This document shows positions 1 to 6,273 of a stretch of 15,478 nucleotides of DNA, one piece after another; position 1 is the stretch's first letter, and every line of letters begins with the position of its first letter. Origin of the DNA: Ilumatobacteraceae bacterium (GTDB taxonomy: Bacteria > Actinomycetota > Acidimicrobiia > Acidimicrobiales > Ilumatobacteraceae); contig JAEMRY010000030.1 of assembly GCA_016463105.1 (NCBI GenBank), forward strand, positions 1-15,478, given 5' to 3'. Made by a program: the position numbers and the translations under genes. The notes below the pieces were generated by a model. That model searched no databases. It was not told the DNA's origin and saw only the letters and a list, made by a program, of their open reading frames with translations.

Positions 1-29
1 AATCAACCAGACGATTAAGGACATTCCCA

Positions 30-503
30 ATGACAAGTAAATCCAACAAATTACGTGCACAAAAAGCATTGTTGCGCAAACCAAAGAAGCGCTCAAATGT
101 AGTAGTTACAGAAAAGATTGGCTTTGTTGACTACAAAGATGTCAATTTGTTGCAACGATTTATGTCAGATCGTTCAAAGTTGCGTGCACGTCGAATGAAC
201 GGCAACAGCGTTCAACTTCAGCGTGATATCGCAACGGCTGTCAAGAATGCGCGTGAGATGGCACTCTTGCCATACACGAAGCGAGTTTCAGCAACACGCG
301 CACCACGTGAGCGTGGCGAATACGGTTCTGATGACCGAGATCGTGATCGAGATCGCGGCCCACGTCGTCCTCGCCGTGACGATTCGTCATCTGGCGGTTC
401 TTCATCGCGCTCATCGGCACCGACTGCACAAACAGTAGAAGTATCACCAAATATCACCGCTGAAATCTCAACTGATGCCAGCACACAAGGGGCAACATCA
501 TGA
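30..503 (+). CDS. rpsR: 30S ribosomal protein S18, cysteine-free form with a long disordered tail
   Basis: Small-subunit ribosomal protein that binds the platform of the 30S subunit next to S6. Residues 8-86 hold the S18 core, with the diagnostic stretches FVDYKDVNLLQRFMSDR (32-48), RRMNGNS (54-60) and ALLPY (78-82). The protein has no cysteine, so it is the zinc-independent (C-minus) form. Usual S18 is about 75-90 residues, whereas this one has 157. Residues 87-157 form an extra hydrophilic tail with an alternating Asp-Arg run at 101-109, Arg/Pro clusters, then a Ser/Gly/Thr-rich end. The ATG at 30 has AAGGA at 17-21 as ribosome binding site. The stop overlaps the rplI start (ATGA), which suggests translational coupling. 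In most bacteria rpsF and ssb precede this gene; they would lie upstream of the window. Identity is certain; the role of the tail is unknown. Confidence 0.96.
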   Translation: MTSKSNKLRAQKALLRKPKKRSNVVVTEKIGFVDYKDVNLLQRFMSDRSKLRARRMNGNSVQLQRDIATAVKNAREMALLPYTKRVSATRAPRERGEYGSDDRDRDRDRGPRRPRRDDSSSGGSSSRSSAPTAQTVEVSPNITAEISTDASTQGATS

Positions 504-946
504 AAATTCTTCTTCGCTCCGATGTCAAAGGTGTAGGTCGCCGTGGCGACATTGTGAATGTTTCAGCAGGTCACGCACGCAACTTTTTGTTGCCAAATGA
601 TCTCGGAGTTGTTGCAAATGATGGCACGGTCGCCCAGGCCGACATTATGCGCAAGGCTCAAGAACTCAAAGCTGCAACAGACCGCGAGTCTGCACGCAGT
701 CTTGCAACTGCACTAGCAACCAAGGTGATCACAATCTCGGCTAAGGCCGGCAATGAGGGTCGTTTGTTTGGTTCAATCACGGCTGCCGAAATTGTTAAAG
801 CAGTCTTTGATCAAGCTGGCATAACTATTGATCGCAAGCATGTGCAACTCGACGAACCATTGCGTCAACTTGGCGAACATGTTGTTGTTGCTGAATTATT
901 TGCCGATGTTTTAGTAAATCTGTCACTAAACGTTGTCGCTAAATAG
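500..946 (+). CDS. rplI: 50S ribosomal protein L9
   Basis: Large-subunit ribosomal protein that binds 23S rRNA near the L1 stalk; in the family it helps maintain reading frame. At 148 residues it has the normal full length. The N-terminal domain starts MKILLRSDVKGVGRRGDIVNV, followed by the conserved GHARNFLLP (residues 24-32). The connecting helix spans roughly 43-75 and the C-terminal domain roughly 76-148, including GRLFGSIT (87-94). The ATG at 500 overlaps the rpsR stop by four bases, so ribosomes finishing rpsR probably reinitiate here. A short inverted repeat covers its stop codon and is followed by T-rich DNA, so transcription may partly end here before dnaB. Confidence 0.98.
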   Translation: MKILLRSDVKGVGRRGDIVNVSAGHARNFLLPNDLGVVANDGTVAQADIMRKAQELKAATDRESARSLATALATKVITISAKAGNEGRLFGSITAAEIVKAVFDQAGITIDRKHVQLDEPLRQLGEHVVVAELFADVLVNLSLNVVAK

Positions 947-957
947 CGTCAATTTTT
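937..957 (+). terminator. Possible weak terminator after rplI
   Basis: The inverted repeat CGCTA-AA-TAGCG (937-948) spans the rplI stop codon, and five T residues follow at 953-957. The stem is only five base pairs and the two-base loop is too tight without opening a pair. If it works at all, it would be a weak or partial terminator separating rpsR-rplI from dnaB. Confidence 0.2.
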
Positions 958-985
958 AGTCGCTCTTTCCCTGCTTGTTTTAGGT

Positions 986-994
986 TTATCCACA
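986..994 (+). promoter_or_regulatory. Perfect DnaA box 1
   Basis: TTATCCACA matches the consensus 9-mer bound by the initiator DnaA at every position. It lies in the 192-base gap between rplI and dnaB, 85 bases upstream of a second identical box in the same orientation. The match is seen directly; binding is inferred. Confidence 0.6.
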
Positions 995-1070
995 TGAAAG
1001 TTACTTTTTCTATGGATACCTCTGTATTCAGTTACGCACTAAAGCTTTTAGCGTCACTGATTTCCACTGG

Positions 1071-1079
1071 TTATCCACA
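1071..1079 (+). promoter_or_regulatory. Perfect DnaA box 2, upstream of dnaB
   Basis: This is a second exact TTATCCACA, directly repeated 85 bases after the first and 60 bases before the dnaB start. Right after it lies AATAAT (1081-1086), a plausible -10 hexamer, so bound DnaA could cover the dnaB promoter. I see no clear -35 partner. The two boxes may control dnaB, or act as a DnaA-titrating or origin-associated site. Confidence 0.6.
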
Positions 1080-1138
1080 GAATAATCACAGGGTTATTCC
1101 CCTAGCAATCAACAGGCAAACGCAGGCATTGTGTAGTC

Positions 1139-2527
1139 ATGTCTATTGCTGAGTTCCCGCGTGGCGATCGGTCTGCTTCTCAACAGCGCCAGACAAATCG
1201 AATTCCGCCGCACAGTATTGAAGCAGAAGCATCGTTGCTTGGTGCGATGTTGTTATCTCAAGAAGCAGTTGGTGTTGCTTTCGAACGCGGAGTGAGATCA
1301 GAAGAGTTTTATAAACCTGCGCACCAACATATTTATGATGCGATTCGTTCTCTTAACACTGCTGGTGAACCTGTTGATCCGATCACAGTTGGTGAAGAAT
1401 TGCGACGCAATAGTTTGCTAGACGGCATTGGTGGCATCGATGCTTTATTGACATTACAAAACACAACACCCGCAATTACTAGTGCTGATCGCTACGCAAA
1501 AATTGTGCGCGAGACTGCGTCATTGCGTCGTTTATTAACTGTTGCATCAGAAATTGCCGAGATTGCATATAGCGGGCCCGAAGATGTGGCCAAAGCAATT
1601 GATGATTCAGAATCTAAAGTTTTTGATGTTTCTGAAAGCAATATTGGTGATAGTTCGCAACCGCTTAAATACCTTGTCGAAAATGCAATGGAGAAATTAG
1701 AAGATCGAGCCAACAATAAAGAGTTAGTGACTGGCACCGCCACAGGTTTGGCTGGTCTAGATAAAATTTTGCTTGGTTTGCAACCGGGCACGCTAAATAT
1801 TCTTGGCGCGCGACCTGCAATGGGCAAGTCGGCTCTCGCACTTGGTATTGCCGTTCACGTTGCGCGTTCATCTGGCAAGCCAGTGTTGTTCTTCTCGCTC
1901 GAAATGGGCAGTGCCGAACTTGTTCAGAGAATTTTGGCGAGTGAAGCAGGTGTTGATTCAGCAGTTTTGCGCAGTGGTCGACCAACACCAAATGACTGGA
2001 CAAAAATTGGGCACGCAGTTGGTCGTTTAGATGTGCCATTAATTATTGATGACAGCCCAGGCACTTCAGTTGGTGCGATTCGAGCCAAAGCCCGTCGAAC
2101 CCTTAGTCGTCAAGGCGATCTTTCGCTGATTGTTATTGACTATTTACAACTGATGGGTGGCGATGGTCGACCAGAGAATCGTCAACTTGAAGTTAGTGAA
2201 ATCAGTCGAAAATTAAAATTATTGGCTCGCGAATTTAAAATTCCAATTTTGGCTTTGAGTCAGTTAAGTCGTGGTTTAGAGTCACGCACAGATAAACGAC
2301 CAACACTCTCAGACTTGCGTGAATCTGGCGCACTCGAGCAAGACGCCGACGTGGTGATGTTTCTTTATCGCGACGAAGTTTATAATCCTGACAACAAAGA
2401 CGAGATTGGTGCAGCCGAATTAAATATTTCAAAGCATCGTGCTGGCCCACTGGGCAAGGTTCGCTTGGCGTGGCTGGCGGCTTACACTCGTTTCGAAAAC
2501 TTCGCAACAGATACAAATTCGAACTAG
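1139..2527 (+). CDS. dnaB: Replicative DNA helicase DnaB
   Basis: Hexameric 5'-3' helicase that unwinds DNA at the replication fork and recruits primase. The N-terminal DnaB domain spans residues 21-125, including PPHSIEAEASLLGAML (23-38). The RecA-like ATPase domain runs from about 195. It contains the Walker A GARPAMGKSA (223-232), SLEM (253-256), the Walker B IVIDYLQL (331-338), LALSQLSR (371-378), SDLRESGALEQDAD (391-404) and the Arg-finger region SKHRAGP (431-437). At 462 residues it has normal length and no intein, although inteins often sit in the Walker A or SDLRESG sites of actinobacterial DnaB. The ATG at 1139 lacks a good ribosome binding site, but the protein start fits the family. 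Two DnaA boxes lie upstream. A 13-base sequence covering its stop codon recurs at 2775. Confidence 0.97.
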   Translation: MSIAEFPRGDRSASQQRQTNRIPPHSIEAEASLLGAMLLSQEAVGVAFERGVRSEEFYKPAHQHIYDAIRSLNTAGEPVDPITVGEELRRNSLLDGIGGIDALLTLQNTTPAITSADRYAKIVRETASLRRLLTVASEIAEIAYSGPEDVAKAIDDSESKVFDVSESNIGDSSQPLKYLVENAMEKLEDRANNKELVTGTATGLAGLDKILLGLQPGTLNILGARPAMGKSALALGIAVHVARSSGKPVLFFSLEMGSAELVQRILASEAGVDSAVLRSGRPTPNDWTKIGHAVGRLDVPLIIDDSPGTSVGAIRAKARRTLSRQGDLSLIVIDYLQLMGGDGRPENRQLEVSEISRKLKLLAREFKIPILALSQLSRGLESRTDKRPTLSDLRESGALEQDADVVMFLYRDEVYNPDNKDEIGAAELNISKHRAGPLGKVRLAWLAAYTRFENFATDTNSN

Positions 2528-2532
2528 TAACT
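2520..2532 (+). repeat. 13-base direct repeat, copy 1
   Basis: CGAACTAGTAACT covers the dnaB stop codon (the TAG and the following TAA both lie inside it). An identical copy lies at 2775-2787, so the two copies bracket the small membrane protein gene. The match is exact over 13 bases and ends abruptly on both sides. Confidence 0.6.
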
Positions 2533-2561
2533 GTTATTAATTACCTCATCGGAAATTCATA

Positions 2562-2765
2562 ATGTTTCTTGGTGATGATCTGCTGGCGTGGATGGTGATC
2601 GCACTTGGTGGTGCAATGTGCGCTGGCAATGTTGCTGCGCTAATTCGTCCACCTAAAAAGCATCGTGACCAAAATGATTTAGCAAAGGCGCCTGTTGTGC
2701 GCAGTTTGGTGATGGCCACAATTGGTGGCTTCGCCGCCTTGTGGGCACTTGTTAGTTTGCTCTGA
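2562..2765 (+). CDS. Small two-helix membrane protein of unknown function
   Basis: A 67-residue protein I do not recognise as a named family. It has two hydrophobic segments, at about residues 8-28 and 47-66. A short basic loop (PPKKHRDQND, about 30-39) joins them and would face the cytoplasm by the positive-inside rule. GGA at 2551-2553 precedes the ATG by eight bases. It begins 34 bases after dnaB on the same strand and could be read from the dnaB promoter. The hydrophobic-loop-hydrophobic pattern and the absence of a competing frame support a real gene. A near-identical 13-base sequence flanks it on both sides (2520-2532 and 2775-2787). Confidence 0.7.
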   Translation: MFLGDDLLAWMVIALGGAMCAGNVAALIRPPKKHRDQNDLAKAPVVRSLVMATIGGFAALWALVSLL

Positions 2766-2774
2766 AATAAATAC

Positions 2775-2787
2775 CGAACTAGTAACT
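2775..2787 (+). repeat. 13-base direct repeat, copy 2
   Basis: This second exact copy of CGAACTAGTAACT lies between the convergent ends of the small membrane protein gene and arfB. Its 3' half is part of a perfect 12-base palindrome at 2782-2793. Confidence 0.6.
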
Positions 2788-2822
2788 AGTTACCAGTCGT
2801 TAGTTCGTCGAGATTCTTTTTT
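2775..2822. terminator. Palindromic convergent junction, candidate terminator
   Basis: The arms CGAACTA (2775-2781) and TAGTTCG (2801-2807) are perfectly complementary across a 19-base loop. The loop contains most of a perfect 12-base palindrome, GTAACTAGTTAC (2782-2793). On the plus strand six T residues follow at 2817-2822. The site sits between two converging genes and contains the arfB stop codon. It could end transcription from the plus strand, but the stem is A+T-rich and the T-run is ten bases away, so this is only a candidate. Confidence 0.3.
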
Positions 2823-3203
2823 CTTGCTGGCATGGCGCTTGCCTTCAAGGCGGCGTTTAACCGATGCCCGAGTCGGCTTTGATTTTCGCCGATCTGGTGT
2901 GGGTGGCTTTGCAGCATTATCAATTATTTCTTTAAGTTGCGTCAAACAAAATTGACGATTGCGCCATTGGCTACGACTGGTTTGATTAGTTACACGTACT
3001 TTTATTGAGAGCGCAGTTGTCACTCGCCGAACTAAAACTTCTGGCCCAGTGATCTCATTAATCGCAACGGTCAAAGTCGCCTTCGACGATGTTTTATTTA
3101 TATGTTGTCCACCTGCCCCACCCGAGCGGGCAAAACTCCATTGCAAAGCAGCGCTTGGTACGACTAAGCCGCTGGTAGTTCGCAGATCTTCGTCAGGTTT
3201 CAC
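2790..3203 (-). CDS. arfB: Peptidyl-tRNA hydrolase ArfB (ribosome rescue factor, YaeJ family)
   Basis: Codon-independent release factor that enters ribosomes stalled on mRNA lacking a stop codon and hydrolyses the peptidyl-tRNA. The catalytic GGQ is at residues 31-33 inside RSGGAGGQHINKTSSKATL, the typical class I release-factor signature. At 137 residues it lacks the codon-recognition domains of RF1 and RF2. The C-terminal tail (about 102-137) is very rich in Lys and Arg; in ArfB this tail probes the empty mRNA channel. The start is GTG at 3201-3203, with no SD upstream. A near-perfect 21-base palindrome (3203-3223) ends on the first base of that start codon. The gene lies 25 bases downstream of tRNA-Gly on the same strand and may share its transcript. 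Family is sure; the exact start is likely but not proven. Confidence 0.92.
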   Translation of the reverse strand: MKPDEDLRTTSGLVVPSAALQWSFARSGGAGGQHINKTSSKATLTVAINEITGPEVLVRRVTTALSIKVRVTNQTSRSQWRNRQFCLTQLKEIIDNAAKPPTPDRRKSKPTRASVKRRLEGKRHASKKKESRRTNDW

Positions 3204-3223
3204 TTTGGCAAGTCTTGCCCAAG
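3203..3223 (-). promoter_or_regulatory. Near-perfect 21-base palindrome between tRNA-Gly and the arfB start
   Basis: Bases 3203-3223 form an inverted repeat centred on 3213 with one mismatched pair. As RNA on the minus strand it would fold with outer pairs CUU/AAG, one G-A mismatch, then GGCAA/UUGCC closing on a three-base loop. It fills the gap between the tRNA 3' end (3229) and the GTG of arfB, whose first base is the last base of the hairpin. No U-run follows, so it is not an ordinary intrinsic terminator. It may act in tRNA 3' processing, transcription attenuation or arfB start control. Confidence 0.45.
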
Positions 3224-3228
3224 TTTTG

Positions 3229-3299
3229 AGCGGGTGACGGGAATCGGACCCGCGTATTCAGCTTGGGAAGCTGATGTTCTACCACTGAACTACACCCGC
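3229..3299 (-). tRNA. tRNA-Gly (anticodon CCC)
   Basis: A full cloverleaf is visible on the minus strand. The acceptor stem is GCGGGTG/CACCCGC with discriminator T, as is usual for tRNA-Gly. The D-arm contains AGTTCAGTGGTAGAAC. The anticodon stem TCAGC/GCTGA encloses the loop TTCCCAA, giving anticodon CCC, which reads GGG. The T-arm is CGGGTCCGATTCCCG. Length is 71 bases without the 3' CCA, which is not encoded (CAA follows). The gene is divergent from dcd, with 80 bases between them. arfB follows closely on the same strand. Confidence 0.97.
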
Positions 3300-3341
3300 A
3301 GTGCTGCAATTGAGCGTACCAACGCTTGTTTGAAGCCAAAA

Positions 3342-3370
3342 TTTCACTCTGGCTAAGAATTCACTAGGGT
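3342..3370 (+). promoter_or_regulatory. Candidate leaderless promoter of dcd
   Basis: TAGGGT (3365-3370) fits the TANNNT form of an actinobacterial -10 element and ends nine bases before the GTG start of dcd. TTTCAC (3342-3347) is a weak -35 at a 17-base spacing. There is no purine-rich ribosome binding site between TAGGGT and the GTG. This arrangement predicts transcription starting at or very near the start codon. Confidence 0.4.
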
Positions 3371-3379
3371 TTCCTCGTT

Positions 3380-3943
3380 GTGATTCTGTCTGACCGAACT
3401 ATTCGAGAGGCTTTGGCCCAAAAGCGGATCGTGATCGACCCGTTAGATGAGTCATGTATTCAACCTTCATCGATTGATGTCAAGGTCTCAAATTTATTTC
3501 GTGTGTTTCGCAATCACACCGCAAGCACAATCGATGTAAAACGTGATCTCACCGAACTGACAGAGTTAGTTGAGATTCCGTTTGATGGCGTGTTCATGTT
3601 GCACCCGGGCGAATTTGTACTTGGTTCGACTCTTGAAAGAATCGGGCTTGCTAATGATCTCGTCGGACGCGTTGAAGGCAAAAGTTCTTTGGGTCGTCTC
3701 GGTTTGTTGATTCACTCAACTGCTGGTTTTATTGACGCAGGTTTTGATGGTCACATCACTCTTGAATTATCAAATGTTGCGAATTTGCCGATCACGATTT
3801 ATCCGTCGATGAAAATTGGACAAGTTAGTTTCATGACGATGACGACACCAGCTGACAAGCCGTATGGTTCAGGCGCGAAGGGCTCAAAATATCAAGGCCA
3901 GCGCGGACCAACGCCGAGTCAGTACTTCAAAAACTTCGAATAG
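3380..3943 (+). CDS. dcd: dCTP deaminase, dUMP-forming (bifunctional DCD-DUT type)
   Basis: Converts dCTP to dUMP, supplying thymidylate synthase. In the bifunctional type, deamination and pyrophosphate release occur in one enzyme. The 187 residues cover the whole family length. The catalytic core GRVEGKSSLGRLGLL (96-110), HSTAGFIDAGF (112-122) and GHITLELSNVANLPIT (124-139) closely follows the mycobacterial dUMP-forming enzyme as I remember it. It does not follow the enterobacterial deaminase-only form. The C-terminal GSKYQGQRGPTPS (168-180) closes over the nucleotide. GTG at 3380 is the start: the translated MILSDRTIRE matches the family start exactly. No SD precedes it, so it is probably leaderless. 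Its TAG stop abuts the stop codon of the converging oxidoreductase gene with no gap. Confidence 0.95.
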   Translation: MILSDRTIREALAQKRIVIDPLDESCIQPSSIDVKVSNLFRVFRNHTASTIDVKRDLTELTELVEIPFDGVFMLHPGEFVLGSTLERIGLANDLVGRVEGKSSLGRLGLLIHSTAGFIDAGFDGHITLELSNVANLPITIYPSMKIGQVSFMTMTTPADKPYGSGAKGSKYQGQRGPTPSQYFKNFE

Positions 3944-3950
3944 TTAACTA
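3941..3950. repeat. 10-base palindrome shared by two converging stop codons
   Basis: TAGTTAACTA is a perfect palindrome. It supplies the TAG stop of dcd on the plus strand (3941-3943) and the TAA stop of the oxidoreductase gene on the minus strand (3944-3946). The two coding regions therefore touch without any intergenic base. Confidence 0.8.
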
Positions 3951-6223
3951 AAGCTCTGCGAACTTGTCGCACTGTTAGACACAGCGAGCGGTGCAGATTG
4001 ATTTGCAATTGAACGTTCGCCATTTTCGAGAGCATCAAGCAAGTGAATTGCGATGTCACCAACTTTGATTTGCGATTCGTCTTTGCCGGCGCCTTTGACG
4101 CCGTCGTCAAGCATGATGTAACAAAATGGGCATGCCGTAGCGATGCGAGTTGCCCCAGTGGCGATCGCTTCACGAGCACGCTCATCATTTACTTTCGTCC
4201 CGATGTCTTCTTCCATCCACATTCTGGCGCCACCTGCGCCACAGCACATGCCTTTAGTGCCGTTACGTGGCATTTCGACAATTTCGATTCCTTTAATTGA
4301 TCCGACAACTTTTCGTGGGGCGATGTAAACATCGTTGTGTCGACCGAGATAACACGAATCGTGATAAGTGATGCGCTCTTCGAGTGTGGCGTTAGTTACG
4401 TCAAGCTTTCCAGATTCAATTAAGTCTTCAAGCAACTGTGAGTGATGGATCACTTCGTAATTGCCACCAAGTTGCGGGTATTCGTTTTTTAGAGTGTTGA
4501 AACAGTGCGGGCATTGAGTAATAATTTTTTGCACGCCCATCGTGTTGAGCATCTCGACGTTTGGCATCGCCAACATTTGAAATAAGTATTCGTTGCCACT
4601 GCGTCGCGCGCTGTCTCCAGTGCACATTTCGCTTGGTCCAAGAATTGCAACATCAATACCCGCCCGCTTGAGCAACTTTGCCATTGACTGTGTTACTTTT
4701 TTATTTTTGTCGTCGAAACTTCCGGCACAGCCAACCCAATAAAGATATTCACTTGCGAACGGTGCACCTGGGTCGAGTATTTGTACGTCTAAATCTTTGG
4801 CCCACTCACCGCGATCGGTTTGGCTCATCCCCCATGGGTTGCCTTGATTCTCCATTGCGCGGTAGGCGTTGCCCAATTGTGCAGGAAAGTTACTTTCCAT
4901 TAGCGACAAATATCTGCGCATATCGAGAATCTTGTCGAGAATCTCGATATTTACTGGGCAGATTTCATCGCATGCTTTGCAACTCGTGCATGACCAAATT
5001 TCTTCGGCAGTGATTCGCTCAAACAATAAGTTCGCACCAATTTTAATTTCAGCATCAGCACTTAGAGGTGGAGATACTTTGCCACCCGGAGCGTGTGCCG
5101 CAGTTGCCGCCATTACTTCGCCACTCTTGAGAATAATTTCTCGCGGATCAAGTGGCTTGCCTGTGGCATGGGCAGGGCAGACACTTGTGCAACGACCGCA
5201 CATTGTGCACGCGTCGAGATCAAGCAACTGCTTCCAAGTAAATTCTTCGATCACATGTACGCCAAATGATTCAAGAGAAGTTTCGGTGAGGTTTGGCATC
5301 GCCTTCATCGCACCCTTTGGGCGCTCGCGATCTTTGAGATACATATTTAACGGGGATGTGAACATGTGGCGCAACATCGTGATCGGCAGAATCGCCAAGA
5401 ACACAATGAATGTCAATACGTGCGCCACCCACCAGCCTTGGTGCCAAGTTGTCAGTGTCTGTGCGCTTGCACCGTTGACAAGTTGAGCCAACGGATAACC
5501 AACAACGCTCCAGCGCTCATGATCAAGGTTGACACCAGCAGCTTGACCTTGGGCGATGCGAAACATCTCTGCACCAAAACCAGTTACACCAATCGCTAAT
5601 AACACGCCAAGAATTAGGGCGTGCTCTGCTTTGGTTTTAATTCGAATCCGATAAGGGCGCTGAATGTATCTTCGAATAATTGCCCATACGACTCCACCCG
5701 TGAAAACCAAGCCAGCAACATCTCCGGTTAACGCGTAACCCCGATAAACATCGCCATGCAAAAATTTGAGTGCTTCAGGCATCTGGTGATCAATTTCTAA
5801 AACTGTTGTTACACCCAGCAGAACAAGAAAACCAAAATAAATCATTGAATGCATTAAGCCAGCAGCGCTGTCTCGCAACAGTGTGCGCATGTAAACACCC
5901 GAGCGATAGTCAGCCAATCGACGCTTGACATTTTTCGTAGTTGTCTTGCGCTTGTCTGGTGCACCGCGCTCCCAGTTTCGAATGCGATCAGCGAACCGCA
6001 ATGATCCCCAAATCAACATCATCGGAATCACCGTGTAGAAAGCAACTTGCAACGCAGTCGGTATGCCACCGAACACTTCACGGTGAATTAGCGAAGTACT
6101 TTTCGAGCCGGTCAACTGCGGAATGATGCCCGAGATCATCGTGAATGTACCGATGCCCACACCAAAGGCGATTGAGAGTTGGTATGGCTTAAAACGTTTT
6201 GTTACTGGTGCATCAGTTGACAT
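3944..6223 (-). CDS. etfD: Membrane Fe-S oxidoreductase, EtfD-like (electron transfer to menaquinone)
   Basis: Probable integral-membrane oxidoreductase that passes electrons from electron-transfer flavoprotein, and so from acyl-CoA dehydrogenases, to menaquinone. The N-terminal half has about six hydrophobic helices (roughly 12-36, 56-77, 121-143, 163-183, 200-220, 265-288), as in the haem-b NarI-like domain. Two 4Fe-4S motifs follow: C339, C342, C345, C349 and C412, C415, C418, C422. Two CCG domains come next. The first uses C499, C534, C571 and C574, with CTGD replacing the Cys pair; the second uses C624, C660, C661, C698 and C701. The order matches mycobacterial Rv0338c (EtfD), which as I recall is longer; this one has 759 residues. 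No etfA or etfB lies in the window. HdrD-like or GlcF-like enzymes share the CCG domains but lack this membrane half. No SD is near the ATG at 6223. The gene is the last of three on this strand. Confidence 0.85.
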   Translation of the reverse strand: MSTDAPVTKRFKPYQLSIAFGVGIGTFTMISGIIPQLTGSKSTSLIHREVFGGIPTALQVAFYTVIPMMLIWGSLRFADRIRNWERGAPDKRKTTTKNVKRRLADYRSGVYMRTLLRDSAAGLMHSMIYFGFLVLLGVTTVLEIDHQMPEALKFLHGDVYRGYALTGDVAGLVFTGGVVWAIIRRYIQRPYRIRIKTKAEHALILGVLLAIGVTGFGAEMFRIAQGQAAGVNLDHERWSVVGYPLAQLVNGASAQTLTTWHQGWWVAHVLTFIVFLAILPITMLRHMFTSPLNMYLKDRERPKGAMKAMPNLTETSLESFGVHVIEEFTWKQLLDLDACTMCGRCTSVCPAHATGKPLDPREIILKSGEVMAATAAHAPGGKVSPPLSADAEIKIGANLLFERITAEEIWSCTSCKACDEICPVNIEILDKILDMRRYLSLMESNFPAQLGNAYRAMENQGNPWGMSQTDRGEWAKDLDVQILDPGAPFASEYLYWVGCAGSFDDKNKKVTQSMAKLLKRAGIDVAILGPSEMCTGDSARRSGNEYLFQMLAMPNVEMLNTMGVQKIITQCPHCFNTLKNEYPQLGGNYEVIHHSQLLEDLIESGKLDVTNATLEERITYHDSCYLGRHNDVYIAPRKVVGSIKGIEIVEMPRNGTKGMCCGAGGARMWMEEDIGTKVNDERAREAIATGATRIATACPFCYIMLDDGVKGAGKDESQIKVGDIAIHLLDALENGERSIANQSAPLAVSNSATSSQSFS

Positions 6224-6244
6224 GTTTGAGTTTGGTTTCTCTCG

Positions 6245-6262
6245 TGAGATTGACGAATCTCA
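6245..6262. promoter_or_regulatory. 7-4-7 inverted repeat before the EtfD-like gene
   Basis: TGAGATT-GACG-AATCTCA is a perfect seven-base inverted repeat with a four-base spacer. It lies 22 bases upstream of the oxidoreductase start, between that gene and the cyclic-nucleotide-binding gene. It could be an operator for a dimeric repressor or an RNA hairpin in the leader. No T-run follows on the minus strand, so an intrinsic terminator is unlikely. Confidence 0.4.
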
Positions 6263-6273
6263 GACTACTTTTC

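Noticed and set aside
1..18. Possible last codons of ssb before rpsR
   Set aside because: Frame 1 reads five codons and a TAA at 16-18, and ssb is the usual neighbour. The residues do not show the conserved acidic-Phe ending, and five codons are too few to support a call.
218..484. Open frames antisense to the rpsR tail
   Set aside because: They mirror the repetitive Arg/Asp codons of rpsR and have no SD or family features.
4869..5486. 205-codon frame antisense to the EtfD-like gene
   Set aside because: It is a shadow of the strongly conserved Fe-S coding frame and resembles no known family.
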